Below, one piece after another: positions 12,214 through 12,370 of a stretch of DNA of 12,370 nucleotides. Below the pieces are notes generated by a model. It saw only the letters and a program-made list of their open reading frames with translations, did not search any database and was not told where the DNA came from. Source of the stretch: Pelagibacteraceae bacterium BACL5 MAG-120820-bin39. GTDB lineage: Bacteria > Pseudomonadota > Alphaproteobacteria > Pelagibacterales > Pelagibacteraceae. The translations under genes and the position numbers were made by a program. The first letter of the stretch is position 1; every line of letters starts with the position of its first letter. The stretch lies in NCBI GenBank assembly GCA_001438335.1, contig LIBV01000023.1:1-12370 (forward strand), written 5' to 3'.

Positions 12214-12370
12214 TGGCAGCAAAAAAAGAAATTAGTGGATTTATAAAATTACAAATAAATGGTGGTCAAGCTAATCCAGCTCCACCAGTTGGACCAGCAC
12301 TTGGTCAACGTGGTGTTAACATTATGGAATTTTGTAAGGCTTTTAATGATAAAACGAAATCATTAGCTGG
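12213..12370 (+). CDS. rplK: 50S ribosomal protein L11 (N-terminal part, cut by window edge)
   Basis: The first 52 codons are present. The protein starts MAAKKEISGFIKLQINGG and continues with the L11 hallmark QANPAPPVGPALGQRGVNIM, the proline-rich switch of the N-terminal domain, then EFCKAFNDKT. L11 binds 23S rRNA at the GTPase-associated centre. The ATG overlaps the nusG TAA by one base (TAATG), implying coupled translation; a weak GAGAAAG lies upstream. rplA is expected next beyond the window edge. Confidence 0.97.
   Translation, partial: MAAKKEISGFIKLQINGGQANPAPPVGPALGQRGVNIMEFCKAFNDKTKSLA

Overview
This window looks like part of the chromosome of a SAR11-type alphaproteobacterium (Candidatus Pelagibacter or a close relative). 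This is inferred from very AT-rich DNA, tightly packed genes with gaps of 0-130 bases and many stop/start overlaps, the gene order tRNA-Tyr / tRNA-Gly / tuf / tRNA-Trp / secE / nusG / rplK, and a DMSP-lyase-type cupin. I see no phage genes, transposons, CRISPR arrays or plasmid functions.

Layout. (1) Bases 1-4611, minus strand: one compact run reading sfsA - map - purB - purC - purS - purQ - purL (purL runs off the left edge). It encodes a DNA-binding/nuclease-like protein, methionine aminopeptidase, and most of a purine pathway segment: the three-part FGAM synthase (PurS, PurQ, PurL), SAICAR synthetase and adenylosuccinate lyase. (2) Bases 4632-7111, plus strand, diverging from sfsA across only 20 bases: a CinA-type MoCF-domain protein, a gamma-glutamylcyclotransferase-fold protein, and a Rossmann-plus-SAF-domain oxidoreductase resembling the DXR-like (DRL) family. 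(3) Bases 7186-8956, plus strand: tRNA-Leu(UAA), NAD kinase starting 3 bases after the tRNA, a small secreted four-cysteine protein, and a DddQ-type cupin. (4) Bases 8960-9812, minus strand: rlmB followed by tRNA-Thr(UGU), running head-on into the cupin gene with 3 bases between. (5) Bases 9943-12370, plus strand: the translation/transcription block tRNA-Tyr, tRNA-Gly, tuf, tRNA-Trp, secE, nusG and the start of rplK.

How it works together. The left block is housekeeping purine synthesis linked to N-terminal methionine removal. The right block is the widely conserved tuf-secE-nusG-ribosomal protein neighbourhood, preceded by an rRNA methyltransferase. The middle holds the less ordinary genes. 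The most notable observations are: a candidate DMSP lyase with the expected metal-binding residues; a DRL-like enzyme; a NAD kinase gene whose only good ribosome binding site lies in the acceptor stem of the preceding tRNA; -10-like boxes placed so that several mRNAs would begin at or next to their start codon; and two hairpins carrying a gene's stop codon in the apical loop. All function calls come from reading the sequence by eye; no database search was run.
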